Source: Methanomicrobiales archaeon (lineage in GTDB: Archaea > Halobacteriota > Methanomicrobia > Methanomicrobiales > Methanospirillaceae). Taken from it: a stretch of 64,000 nt of DNA. The stretch spans positions 23,588 through 87,587 of the forward strand of contig JANXYM010000002.1 in assembly GCA_025350045.1 (NCBI GenBank). Reading direction: 5' to 3'. The translations under genes and the position numbers were made by a program. Below are positions 56,865 to 64,000 of the stretch, piece by piece; the first letter of the stretch is position 1, and each line of letters begins with the position of its first letter. Below the pieces are notes generated by a model. It saw nothing but the letters and a program-made list of their open reading frames with translations, ran no database searches and was not told the origin of the DNA.

Positions 56865-57556
56865 GAGATCTCATCCCGTGCAGAGTCGATCTGTTCTTTG
56901 GAAAAAATGTTCAATCGTATCAGGATATCCGGTTTGAGGGCTACGATGTATTTGAATACCAGTGCAAGGACAATGCCTTCAACAATGGCAAGGGGAACCT
57001 GGGTAACGGCAAATATACCCAGGAACAGGATGAATGAACTGATATAACCCCCGGTCTCTGCCGGATATGCCAGTGCCAGTTCAAGCGAGGTTGTTACATA
57101 GGTAAACATATCTGCCAGAGCAGTCACCAGAAAAACCGTAATGTAGATATTGACGGAGGTGTTGCGAAGAAGCCGGTACACTGAATAACCCATAAGAGGG
57201 CCGACGACTCCCATGGATACGATATTGGCTCCGAGAACTGACAGTCCCCCATGTGCCAGGAAAAGGCTCTGGAACAGGAGCACTATTGCACAGACTACTG
57301 CAGTGATCCAGGGGCCAAATGATATAGCCGAGAGCCCGGTGCCGGTAGGATGCGAACAACTGCCTGTAACGGACGGGAGTTTTAACGATGAAAGGATAAA
57401 GACGAATCCTCCTGTCACCCCCAGCAGGGGAAGCGCCTCCCGGTCAGATGCAAGTACTCGTTTCAACTGATATATGCCCAGCAGGAGGCAGGGAATGGCT
57501 GCAATCCACCACACCAGACACCACTGCCAGGGTAAGAAACCTTCCATAATATGCAT
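56861..57556 (-). CDS. cbiM: Cobalt ABC transporter substrate-binding membrane protein CbiM
   Basis: A 231-residue S component. It starts with MHIMEGFLPWQW, whose N-terminal Met-His-Ile-Met with the second-position His coordinates the metal in CbiM/NikM. Other motifs: GVTGGFVFILSSLKLPSVTG, CSHPTGTGLSAISFGPW and SMGVVGPLMGYSVYRLLR. The CbiN partner identifies the system as cobalt rather than nickel uptake, although the two cannot be distinguished with certainty. First gene of the cobalt operon; GGGTGA lies five bases before the ATG. Upstream, GATTTAA (57602-57608) and TTAAATC (57625-57631) form an inverted repeat that could bind a repressor. Confidence 0.93.
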   Translation of the reverse strand: MHIMEGFLPWQWCLVWWIAAIPCLLLGIYQLKRVLASDREALPLLGVTGGFVFILSSLKLPSVTGSCSHPTGTGLSAISFGPWITAVVCAIVLLFQSLFLAHGGLSVLGANIVSMGVVGPLMGYSVYRLLRNTSVNIYITVFLVTALADMFTYVTTSLELALAYPAETGGYISSFILFLGIFAVTQVPLAIVEGIVLALVFKYIVALKPDILIRLNIFSKEQIDSARDEIS

Positions 57557-57751
57557 AAAATCACCCGTTGGATTTTCAATGATATCGAATCAGATTTACT
57601 TGATTTAACTCAATTTTATTTGCATTAAATCGTTGTCGCGACCCGTATTAATATTTTTTGACATTGGCCGGATTGGACGAAAAAAGCAGATACTGCATCA
57701 AATATCAAGGTTATTGATGGAAGTAATAAAAAAGAGTTTTATTCAGAGGAT

Positions 57752-60061
57752 TTATTCAGAGGTTTTGTCTCTTCGTGTTTCAAGCCACTGGGTAAACTGC
57801 CCCATAATGGAAAGCACTGCCGGCATAATGAAGATAGCACCGAGCAATGAAAAACCCACAGCAATTAAGGTAACAATACCAAAGTTGCTGATGATCGGGA
57901 AGCTTGCAAGGCAGAGTGCCGAGAACCCGAAAAATGTTGCGAGCCCGGAAACGGTAATTGCAGTACCGATTTTCTGCACACTTTCCTGAATGGCTAATAT
58001 CGGGTTGTGGAGACGCTCTTCTTCCTCTGCATATCGTTCCATCACCAGTATGGTATATTCAGCTGCCACACCAATCGTCATGGATCCCATGGTTGCCGTC
58101 ATCGGGGTGTACGCAATGCCAAGCAGATACATTGCTACTGCGTTCCATCCAACAATCGCAATAATCGGAATGAGCGGAGATACCGCGTGAAAATGCCGGT
58201 ACACTAAAACGAGATAGATGAAAACAAGCACAAATCCTAACAGGGTCATCTCATCCTTTGAAGAGGAGAGATCGTGCATCAGGGACGTGAAAAGTTCGAA
58301 ACTTCCCGTAGGCTGCACCGTGATACCAACCGGGGGTTGAAGGAATGCAATATCCGAGATAATCTGTTCTTTTAAGGATGCCTGCTGGGTAGACTGGAGT
58401 TTTACGGTACCGAACTGGATCACCGCATCCATAGAGCCGCTCAGGTAAGGTTTTTTAACCTGTGCAGGAATCTTTTCCAGAACCGTATCGAGCTGGCTCT
58501 GGGTTTCGGGCATTACCCCATTGTTATAAGCAACTACATACGTGACAATGCTTGTAGCCCGGGTAAGTTCTGCATGATGGCTGAGCTCATAGTCCTGGAA
58601 TTTTTTCATCCATAGCAGGGTGTCAAGATCGGTTACCCTCGGTCCTTTGACATAAATTGCAGCAGAGTTGGTAGATCCTATAACCCTGCCCACCTTGTCC
58701 ATCTGGATCTTTGCCGGCATATCACTCGGCACGAATGCATTTTCATTGGTCTCAATGGTGATAATTGCATCGAGCTGGAAACCAATGACTGCAATGAGTC
58801 CCACCACAAGAAGAATGGGCACCGGGTTTTTCGCTATCTTCATGGATGTTTCGGTCAGGAAATGCGCATAGGAAAATGAACTTTTCCGATTTCTGCTTTT
58901 TTTGGGGGACGGGATCTCATCGGTAAGCGATTCACAGGCACCTTCACCTACAGCGTAACAGACCGTGGGTGCAGGACCTTTAGGTTTGTAATTGAGGAGA
59001 ACAGCAATCGTAGGCATTCCGATAAGAGAGATACAAAAACAGGTCATCACCCCTATAATCGATACCAGTCCGAACGATCGGATCATAGGGACCGGGGAGA
59101 TGAACATAGCGACAAAACCCATGCAGGTTGCAAGCATCGCATACATGACTGCCGGACCCGTCCGGGTAACCGTGATAAAAACCGCATTGTCAAGGGATCC
59201 CTTTCGTGCTTCTTCATCAAAGCGGGCATGAAACTGGATGGCATAATCGATCCCAAGACCGATAAGCACCGGAAATGCGCCCACAACTGCCATGTTCAGC
59301 TGAATACCGGCCAGTCCCATGAGTCCTAATGATGTTATAAGACCCACTCCGACGAGTGCTACGGGCATGAACCTGTAACGGACATAGGCAAACAGGATTC
59401 CCATGACAATGATCATCAGCACCATTGCCGCGCCGATAAGCACGCCCATGTCTTTACCCAGCGAGCTCGACATCTCTTTTGAAAAAGCCGGACTGCCGGT
59501 TACGGTTACTTTTGTTCCGGGGGTTGGATCCGACGTGGAGACAACCTTCTGGACATTTGCAAGAGCACCATTCCGGACTTTTTCTGACAGGCCCTCATCA
59601 AGCTGGATCTGGACCAGGGTCATGACATTTGAAGGTACGGCAGTTTTCTTAACTTCAGGGGGAATGGTGATAACTATCGCATCGATCTCTGCTTTTGAAG
59701 GGGGAAGTTTTCCCCCATTGGCGGATTTGAGAAGATCTGCAATCCCGTTGACTGACTTGATATTCTGTTGTTGCCGGATCGATGCCTCAAGGTTATCAAT
59801 ATAGGTCAGAACATCCGGATTGAGAGGGTCATTGGTCTCAATAATTAGGATTAAGGAATCGGACTGGAAGGCATCAGTATACCGGGTATTGAGAATGCCT
59901 TTTTCAGAGGTTTTATCCAGATATACCTCCGTCCCGGTCTGCATGCTGATAAAAGTCATGCCATATAACGCAATACAGAAAACAACAACGAGAAGCCCGG
60001 CAACCAGTGCAGGGCGACGATTGATGGTGTCTGCGATCCCTTCAAATATTGTTTCTATCAT
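57752..60061 (-). CDS. RND-superfamily exporter (HAE3/MMPL-like)
   Basis: A 769-residue transporter with two homologous halves, each one membrane helix, a large external loop, then a five-helix bundle. Family motifs: LIGLGIDYAIQFHARFDEEA in the first half and MTIGVAAEYTILVMERYAEE in the second, with proton-relay-type acidic residues. The external loops carry IDNLEASIRQQQNIKSVNGI and LDTLLWMKKFQDYELSHHAE. It belongs to the archaeal hydrophobe/amphiphile efflux-3 type, whose substrates are mostly unknown (lipids or hopanoid-like molecules in relatives). The COG1361 protein is upstream in the same direction, 125 bases away. Confidence 0.9.
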   Translation of the reverse strand: MIETIFEGIADTINRRPALVAGLLVVVFCIALYGMTFISMQTGTEVYLDKTSEKGILNTRYTDAFQSDSLILIIETNDPLNPDVLTYIDNLEASIRQQQNIKSVNGIADLLKSANGGKLPPSKAEIDAIVITIPPEVKKTAVPSNVMTLVQIQLDEGLSEKVRNGALANVQKVVSTSDPTPGTKVTVTGSPAFSKEMSSSLGKDMGVLIGAAMVLMIIVMGILFAYVRYRFMPVALVGVGLITSLGLMGLAGIQLNMAVVGAFPVLIGLGIDYAIQFHARFDEEARKGSLDNAVFITVTRTGPAVMYAMLATCMGFVAMFISPVPMIRSFGLVSIIGVMTCFCISLIGMPTIAVLLNYKPKGPAPTVCYAVGEGACESLTDEIPSPKKSRNRKSSFSYAHFLTETSMKIAKNPVPILLVVGLIAVIGFQLDAIITIETNENAFVPSDMPAKIQMDKVGRVIGSTNSAAIYVKGPRVTDLDTLLWMKKFQDYELSHHAELTRATSIVTYVVAYNNGVMPETQSQLDTVLEKIPAQVKKPYLSGSMDAVIQFGTVKLQSTQQASLKEQIISDIAFLQPPVGITVQPTGSFELFTSLMHDLSSSKDEMTLLGFVLVFIYLVLVYRHFHAVSPLIPIIAIVGWNAVAMYLLGIAYTPMTATMGSMTIGVAAEYTILVMERYAEEEERLHNPILAIQESVQKIGTAITVSGLATFFGFSALCLASFPIISNFGIVTLIAVGFSLLGAIFIMPAVLSIMGQFTQWLETRRDKTSE

Positions 60062-60186
60062 GTTTTTTTCACCATCTTTTCGGATTGGAGAGATTTTGTG
60101 TCAGGACGTTGCCGGGTAATCCGGATTTAATTGTCATACGATAATTTTCAAAGGAAAAATCACAAAAAAACGTACACGTCAAAAAA

Positions 60187-61479
60187 TTATTTCTTCTTCC
60201 GGAAATGGTAAACCAGGTAAGCTGCACCTATGATGACGGCAACGATAATGGATACGTAGATAGGATTGGAAAGAACAGCAGTTGCACCCGCAGGAGCGGT
60301 TACATTTACCTTGATTTTCATGGTGTCAGAGATATACGTGTTATCGAGTTCATCCCGGTACCGTATTTCCGAGTCAAGACCATATCCCTTAAGAGTTGCT
60401 GAACGATCAACACTCATGACATACGACACAATCCGGGATTCCCCGGGCTTAAGATCCCCGATATACGCTATATCGTCATTACTGGTAAAGGGATCAACGG
60501 CACTGATCCGTGCCTGTGCGCTTTTCACCGTCGTATCACCGGTATTTTTATATTCCACGGTGATGACTTTCTTATTTCCGGGATTCATCTCTGCCGGAGG
60601 AGATATAACGGCAAAATCCGCCTTGCCGCCAACAGATATCCCGATGGTATCACTTCTTGAGGTGACAAAATCCCCCTCATTATTCTGGTAGACTACAACC
60701 ACGTCAACCGGATAGGTCTGTTTTTGAGCATCGCCAGAAACGGATACTTTATACCGGCAATCCACCGTACTTCCGGGAGGGAAATCCCCGATATATACGC
60801 TGCTGTCAGTAGGGATGACAGGGCTGTTACCATTTCTGAGTATTTTTACTATGGATTTCGAACCACTGTCAGATCCGGTATTCTGAATTTTCAGATTTAC
60901 GTATCCCTCTGTTCCTACATTCAGGTGTTCCGGAACTGCAGAAAGAACATCGATTGAAACATCCGGTCGGATTTTTATGGGTATGCTGATGGACTCGTTG
61001 ACCGTTTTGTACGAATATGCAATGGTATCAACACCATACTGTTCAGCAGTATACAGGTACGTATAGCTGATGTTAAGGGGCAGATTGTAGGTTCCCGCAG
61101 GAGCATCGGCATTTATTTTGGTGGTAAAAAGAGCATTTGCACTGCTTGCTCCTTTAAGATCGCCCAGCATCTGGGGATCGGATTTGACAACCAGGGGCGC
61201 ACCCCCTGATTGCAACCTGACGGTCACGAACTTTGCAGTGTTCGGGAGATCGTCACGGTCAACAATGCCGGACTGGATAAATTTGTACTCGTTGAGCCCG
61301 GTATTTTCGATCACAATGGTCATCTGGACCTCTTTACCGGGACTGAATTCATTGGTACCCGAGATATATGCTGATAACTCCGGGCTGCCGGCCATATATT
61401 TGGTTCCTGCCATTGCAGGTGCAATCAGGCTTGTACAAAGAATGAGTAAAATGCATACGATTTTGACATAATTCGCCAT
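60187..61479 (-). CDS. COG1361-type secreted beta-sandwich protein with C-terminal anchor
   Basis: A 430-residue exported protein. The N-terminus is a signal peptide (VKIVCILLILCTSLIAPAMA), then three or more CARDB/Ig-like modules (ISGTNEFSPGKEVQMTIVIE, VPEHLNVGTEGYVNLKIQNT, MNPGNKKVITVEYKNTGDTT), and a C-terminal membrane helix ending YHFRKKK. Proteins of COG1361 (S-layer-like) regularly sit next to RND exporters in methanogens and may serve as the outer adaptor. First gene of the two-gene operon, divergent from the HTH-PAS regulator. Confidence 0.85.
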   Translation of the reverse strand: MANYVKIVCILLILCTSLIAPAMAGTKYMAGSPELSAYISGTNEFSPGKEVQMTIVIENTGLNEYKFIQSGIVDRDDLPNTAKFVTVRLQSGGAPLVVKSDPQMLGDLKGASSANALFTTKINADAPAGTYNLPLNISYTYLYTAEQYGVDTIAYSYKTVNESISIPIKIRPDVSIDVLSAVPEHLNVGTEGYVNLKIQNTGSDSGSKSIVKILRNGNSPVIPTDSSVYIGDFPPGSTVDCRYKVSVSGDAQKQTYPVDVVVVYQNNEGDFVTSRSDTIGISVGGKADFAVISPPAEMNPGNKKVITVEYKNTGDTTVKSAQARISAVDPFTSNDDIAYIGDLKPGESRIVSYVMSVDRSATLKGYGLDSEIRYRDELDNTYISDTMKIKVNVTAPAGATAVLSNPIYVSIIVAVIIGAAYLVYHFRKKK

Positions 61480-61622
61480 CAGTTGATCCTCTCAGTATTC
61501 TTCCTTTTTCCACACTATGGTTTTTGCGTTCTTGTATCAGTACTGCCGGCGCTATACCTTTTGTGAACACCGTTGATGTGGTATAATGAACGTATGATAG
61601 ATATTTATACATTTTGTCTATA

Positions 61623-61642
61623 TGTAACCCATATTGGTTACA
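61623..61642. promoter_or_regulatory. Perfect palindromic operator between the exporter operon and its regulator
   Basis: TGTAACC (61623-61629) and GGTTACA (61636-61642) form a perfect inverted repeat with a six-base centre. A third half-site, TGTTACA (61662-61668), follows 20 bases on. The site lies downstream of a TATA-like ATATTTATAC (about 61607-61616) in the gap of 232 bases between the divergent COG1361 gene and the regulator, where a winged-helix dimer would be expected to bind. Confidence 0.6.
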
Positions 61643-61711
61643 CACAAGTGAAACCTTTATGTGTTACATAAACCAAAGGGAATAAGAAATAAACGGAAGC
61701 TACTAAAAAAA

Positions 61712-63001
61712 ATGGAACAGTTTCAAGAAGAACTCATTCAGATAAAAGAGATCTTAAAGAATTCCCCCCAGGGGATGAGTGTGACGGAAATAGCACGTGC
61801 ACTGAACAAGAATAAACACTCTGTGGGACATTATCTTGGCATTCTGCAGGTATCCGGGCATGTCCAGATGCGCAATTACGGGAAAGCAAAAGTCTTTTCA
61901 CTCTCTTCGAGAGTCCCTCTGGATTCCCTGTTGGGATACACAGAAGATATGATTATCGTTCTCGATAAGGATGAGCGTGTTGTCAGAATCAATGAGCCAT
62001 TTCTCGCATCCATTCAAAAAAAACGAACGGAAATTCTTGGACACCTTTTTTCTTCCCTGGACCTGAAGGGGACATCTGCTGAAGGGATTATTGAACAGCT
62101 GCAGCAATCCCTGAAAAACGGTATTTTGGATCAGGAGATTGAGATAAAAAAACCCGTTCTGAAATTTTATCGCCAGAAGATTCTTCCTGCAGTTTTTGAT
62201 GACGGCAAACAGGGAATGATCATCATCATCGATGACATTACAGCAAAAAAGACTGCTGAACTCGCATTACGTTCGAGCGAAGAGAAGTTCCGCCTCATGG
62301 CAGAAAATCTCCAGGACGGGATAATCATCAACGAGAATGGCAGGATCATCTATGCAAACAACCGGGTCGAAGAGATCTTCGGGTACTCCCACGATGAATT
62401 ATCTGCCCTCTCACCGCCCGATCTTGCTGCCCCGGAAGATAAAAAACGGGTCAAAAAAATTATTGAAGACTGTCTTATTTCCCGGAATATCCCTCCCGAT
62501 CTCAGGTTCTGGATTGTGAGGAAAGACGGATCGCGGCGATATATCTATAACCGGATTACATCAATAGAACATGAAAATTCCCTGTTACATTATATCATCA
62601 TTACCGATCTCACCGATTGGAAAATTGCCCAGGAAGCACTGGAAAACCAGCTGGGTTTTTTACAGCATATGATCGACACCTTCCCCAGTCCTTTTTTTTA
62701 TATGGATATCAAGGGCCGGTACCTTGGATGTAACCTTTCGTTTTCCCAGCTTATCGGAAAGAGTTTTATTGAGATTAACGGCAAAACAAGTGATGAGTTC
62801 CTGGTACCGGAAGATGCCGGCGTGCTCAACGCCCACAATGGCGATCTCTTAAAAAAAACAGGACTGCTGACCTATTCAGGTACGGTCACCCTGTCCGGGA
62901 AAACAAGCCAGACTATCACCATCCAGAAATCCATATTTTCAACCAAAGACGGGACCACTGCCGGTATTGTAGGGCTGATCCTGTTCGATAAGGAGAGGTA
63001 A
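61712..63001 (+). CDS. HTH-PAS one-component regulator
   Basis: A 429-residue protein. Residues 1-65 are a winged helix-turn-helix (LKNSPQGMSVTEIARALNKN, HSVGHYLGILQVSGHVQMRN). Three PAS-like domains follow: about 70-170 (VPLDSLLGYTEDMIIVLDKD), 185-310 (LMAENLQDGIIINENGRIIY, FGYSHDELSAL, with the C-terminal WIVRKDGSRRYIYNRI) and 315-425 (HMIDTFPSPFFYMDIKG). There is no histidine kinase or receiver domain. It probably senses a small molecule and regulates the divergent RND exporter operon. A GTG at 61661 would add 17 residues, but it lies on the third operator half-site, so I prefer the ATG at 61712. Cytoplasmic. Confidence 0.88.
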   Translation: MEQFQEELIQIKEILKNSPQGMSVTEIARALNKNKHSVGHYLGILQVSGHVQMRNYGKAKVFSLSSRVPLDSLLGYTEDMIIVLDKDERVVRINEPFLASIQKKRTEILGHLFSSLDLKGTSAEGIIEQLQQSLKNGILDQEIEIKKPVLKFYRQKILPAVFDDGKQGMIIIIDDITAKKTAELALRSSEEKFRLMAENLQDGIIINENGRIIYANNRVEEIFGYSHDELSALSPPDLAAPEDKKRVKKIIEDCLISRNIPPDLRFWIVRKDGSRRYIYNRITSIEHENSLLHYIIITDLTDWKIAQEALENQLGFLQHMIDTFPSPFFYMDIKGRYLGCNLSFSQLIGKSFIEINGKTSDEFLVPEDAGVLNAHNGDLLKKTGLLTYSGTVTLSGKTSQTITIQKSIFSTKDGTTAGIVGLILFDKER

Positions 63002-63059
63002 AAAAAACTCACCCTCTCTTAAAAAACTTAATTACCAGTAAATACTTAACTATTGTCTG

Positions 63060-63812
63060 ATGAAACAATTGCTCGGTTATTGTATCGTGGGGATTATGGT
63101 GATTCTCTCTGTCAGCCTGACCGGATGTGTGGCTCCCCCCACAGAACAACAGGTTACGCCGGCGGGAAATTACGATCCCAATCAGGTTGCCTCTTCAGGA
63201 ACTGCTGCACCTGGTAGTTCAAATTTTGTAACGGAAGTCACCCCATTTGTCATAGTCACGCCGGTCGATACCCGGGCAACTTATACTGCCCTGGCTCAAA
63301 CAACCCCGATTCCTGTTGAAAAAAGTTGCCGTATCTATACAAAAACCCAGACCTATGCGTATAACGGATCTGCATTCACTTTCGACCTGAAAAATCCACC
63401 CATGCTCATCAATTATTCCGTAATTCCCACGAATTATACCAAGAAACGCGAAGTAAGCTCAAGAAGCGGGAGTAACAACGATATCGTCGTATCTACCGAC
63501 ATGTACAGCCCGAATTCGTGGCTGGAGATTACGATCAGAAACAAGACCACGGGTGAGATTTACCAGCAGGATGGTTTTGGGAAAGATCACAACACCTATC
63601 TTAAAAATATCTTAAAAGTCAGCAAACAAGGTGATTTACTCATTGAAATACAGGGTAACCTGATCACTGCTACCGTTGATTTCTGGGTGAAACCCGATGT
63701 AAATTTCGATAGCCCCGAGCAGATGAATTCAACAGTCTGTACGGAAATAGAACAGACCCGGGTAAGTCTTCCCTATGCTACCTTGACCCCGACTCCAACC
63801 TGGACCGGCTGA
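63060..63812 (+). CDS. Lipoprotein of unknown function
   Basis: A 250-residue secreted lipoprotein: the signal sequence IVGIMVILSVSLTGC ends in a lipobox with Cys at residue 22. A Thr/Pro-rich linker (about 25-85) follows, and then a compact domain (about 90-235, beginning SCRIYTKTQTYAYNG) of mainly beta character, with IYQQDGFGKDHNTYLKN and GDLLIEIQGNLITATVDFWV. The fold is not recognised. It follows the regulator by 58 bases, perhaps in the same transcription unit; the spacing includes T/A-rich sequence. No homologous partner in the window. Confidence 0.75.
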   Translation: MKQLLGYCIVGIMVILSVSLTGCVAPPTEQQVTPAGNYDPNQVASSGTAAPGSSNFVTEVTPFVIVTPVDTRATYTALAQTTPIPVEKSCRIYTKTQTYAYNGSAFTFDLKNPPMLINYSVIPTNYTKKREVSSRSGSNNDIVVSTDMYSPNSWLEITIRNKTTGEIYQQDGFGKDHNTYLKNILKVSKQGDLLIEIQGNLITATVDFWVKPDVNFDSPEQMNSTVCTEIEQTRVSLPYATLTPTPTWTG

Positions 63813-63955
63813 AATAATTTTTTTTGTTACATTCCCTGTATCCTTTTTTTTTAACTATTCTGAAGTACCCGGTATTTTTTACCAGGCCTGTTTTTCTGTA
63901 AAGACCCGCCGGATTTTCCTTGTACATCATACCTCCTCTATGCAATGAGCGACAA

Positions 63956-63973
63956 ACCGGGGATTTCCCCGGT
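63956..63973. other. Perfect 18-base palindrome
   Basis: ACCGGGGA-TT-TCCCCGGT lies 143 bases after the lipoprotein stop. On the plus strand it is followed by GCCAAAAAA and on the minus strand it is preceded by the corresponding T-run, so it could end a transcript arriving from the right on the minus strand or be an operator of the gene beyond the window. The other bases from 63813 on show T-rich sequence after the lipoprotein and no gene. Confidence 0.4.
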
Positions 63974-64000
63974 GCCAAAAAACGGTGAGTTATTTAAGCG

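Noticed and set aside
57557..57751. Cobalamin riboswitch upstream of cbiM
   Set aside because: No B12-box-like sequence or suitable multi-stem fold is apparent in the leader; only a short AT-rich inverted repeat is present.
1..64000. CRISPR arrays, insertion sequences, integrase or prophage
   Set aside because: No regularly spaced short repeats, transposase or integrase motifs, or phage structural genes were seen on either strand.

Overview
The window looks like chromosome of a methanogenic archaeon, most likely of the Methanomicrobiales (Methanoregula-like). No 16S gene is present, so this rests on gene content: pyruvoyl-dependent arginine decarboxylase, HypD, a phosphohexuloisomerase, a CoFeSP/acetyl-CoA synthase cluster, a Trm-G10-type tRNA methylase, paired DUF4013 membrane proteins, PEGA and COG1361 surface proteins, an HTH-PAS one-component regulator, TATA-type promoters, and tRNA genes without an encoded CCA. 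I saw no insertion sequence, CRISPR array, prophage or rRNA.

Layout. 1-8.3 kb: mutS (cut by the left edge), an M50-like membrane protease, a large thioredoxin-domain protein, a flavin-binding protein, an MBL-rhodanese fusion, a LigT/metallophosphoesterase fusion and a HAD phosphatase. 8.4-9.3 kb: pdaD and a possible small ORF. 9.3-17.4 kb, minus strand: a tight six-gene operon, acsB - acsD - acsC - RACo-like activator - core methionine synthase-like - cooC. The acetyl-CoA synthase has the bacterial length and the complete A-cluster cysteine spacing, and no CODH catalytic subunit is present. 17.5-28.1 kb: a PEGA surface protein, an ACT-ACT-MBL protein, a phi/aminotransferase/M42 peptidase operon, tRNA-Arg(CCG), hypD, an MscS channel, tRNA-Thr(GGT), and an aminotransferase broken by a one-base frameshift. 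28.3-42.1 kb: one 13.9-kb gene for a 4621-residue protein made only of TPR repeats (about 136), with an eight-TPR (816-bp) higher-order period. 42.2-51.1 kb: a membrane-anchored small TPR protein, trm-G10, grpE-dnaK-dnaJ, purH and two DUF4013 proteins. 51.2-57.6 kb: ilvD, then cbiM-cbiN-cbiQ-cbiO-cbiA (cobalt uptake with corrin amidation). 57.7-64 kb: an RND exporter with a COG1361 partner, divergent from an HTH-PAS regulator across a palindromic operator-like site, then a lipoprotein.

How the genes fit together. Cobalt import and cobyrinate amidation would supply the corrinoid of CoFeSP. CoFeSP carries methyl groups to acetyl-CoA synthase and, by inference from the operon, to a methionine synthase that lacks a folate domain. 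RACo would re-reduce the corrinoid and CooC would help nickel insertion. The strongest candidates for something little described are this ACS/CoFeSP/methionine operon and the giant TPR solenoid.
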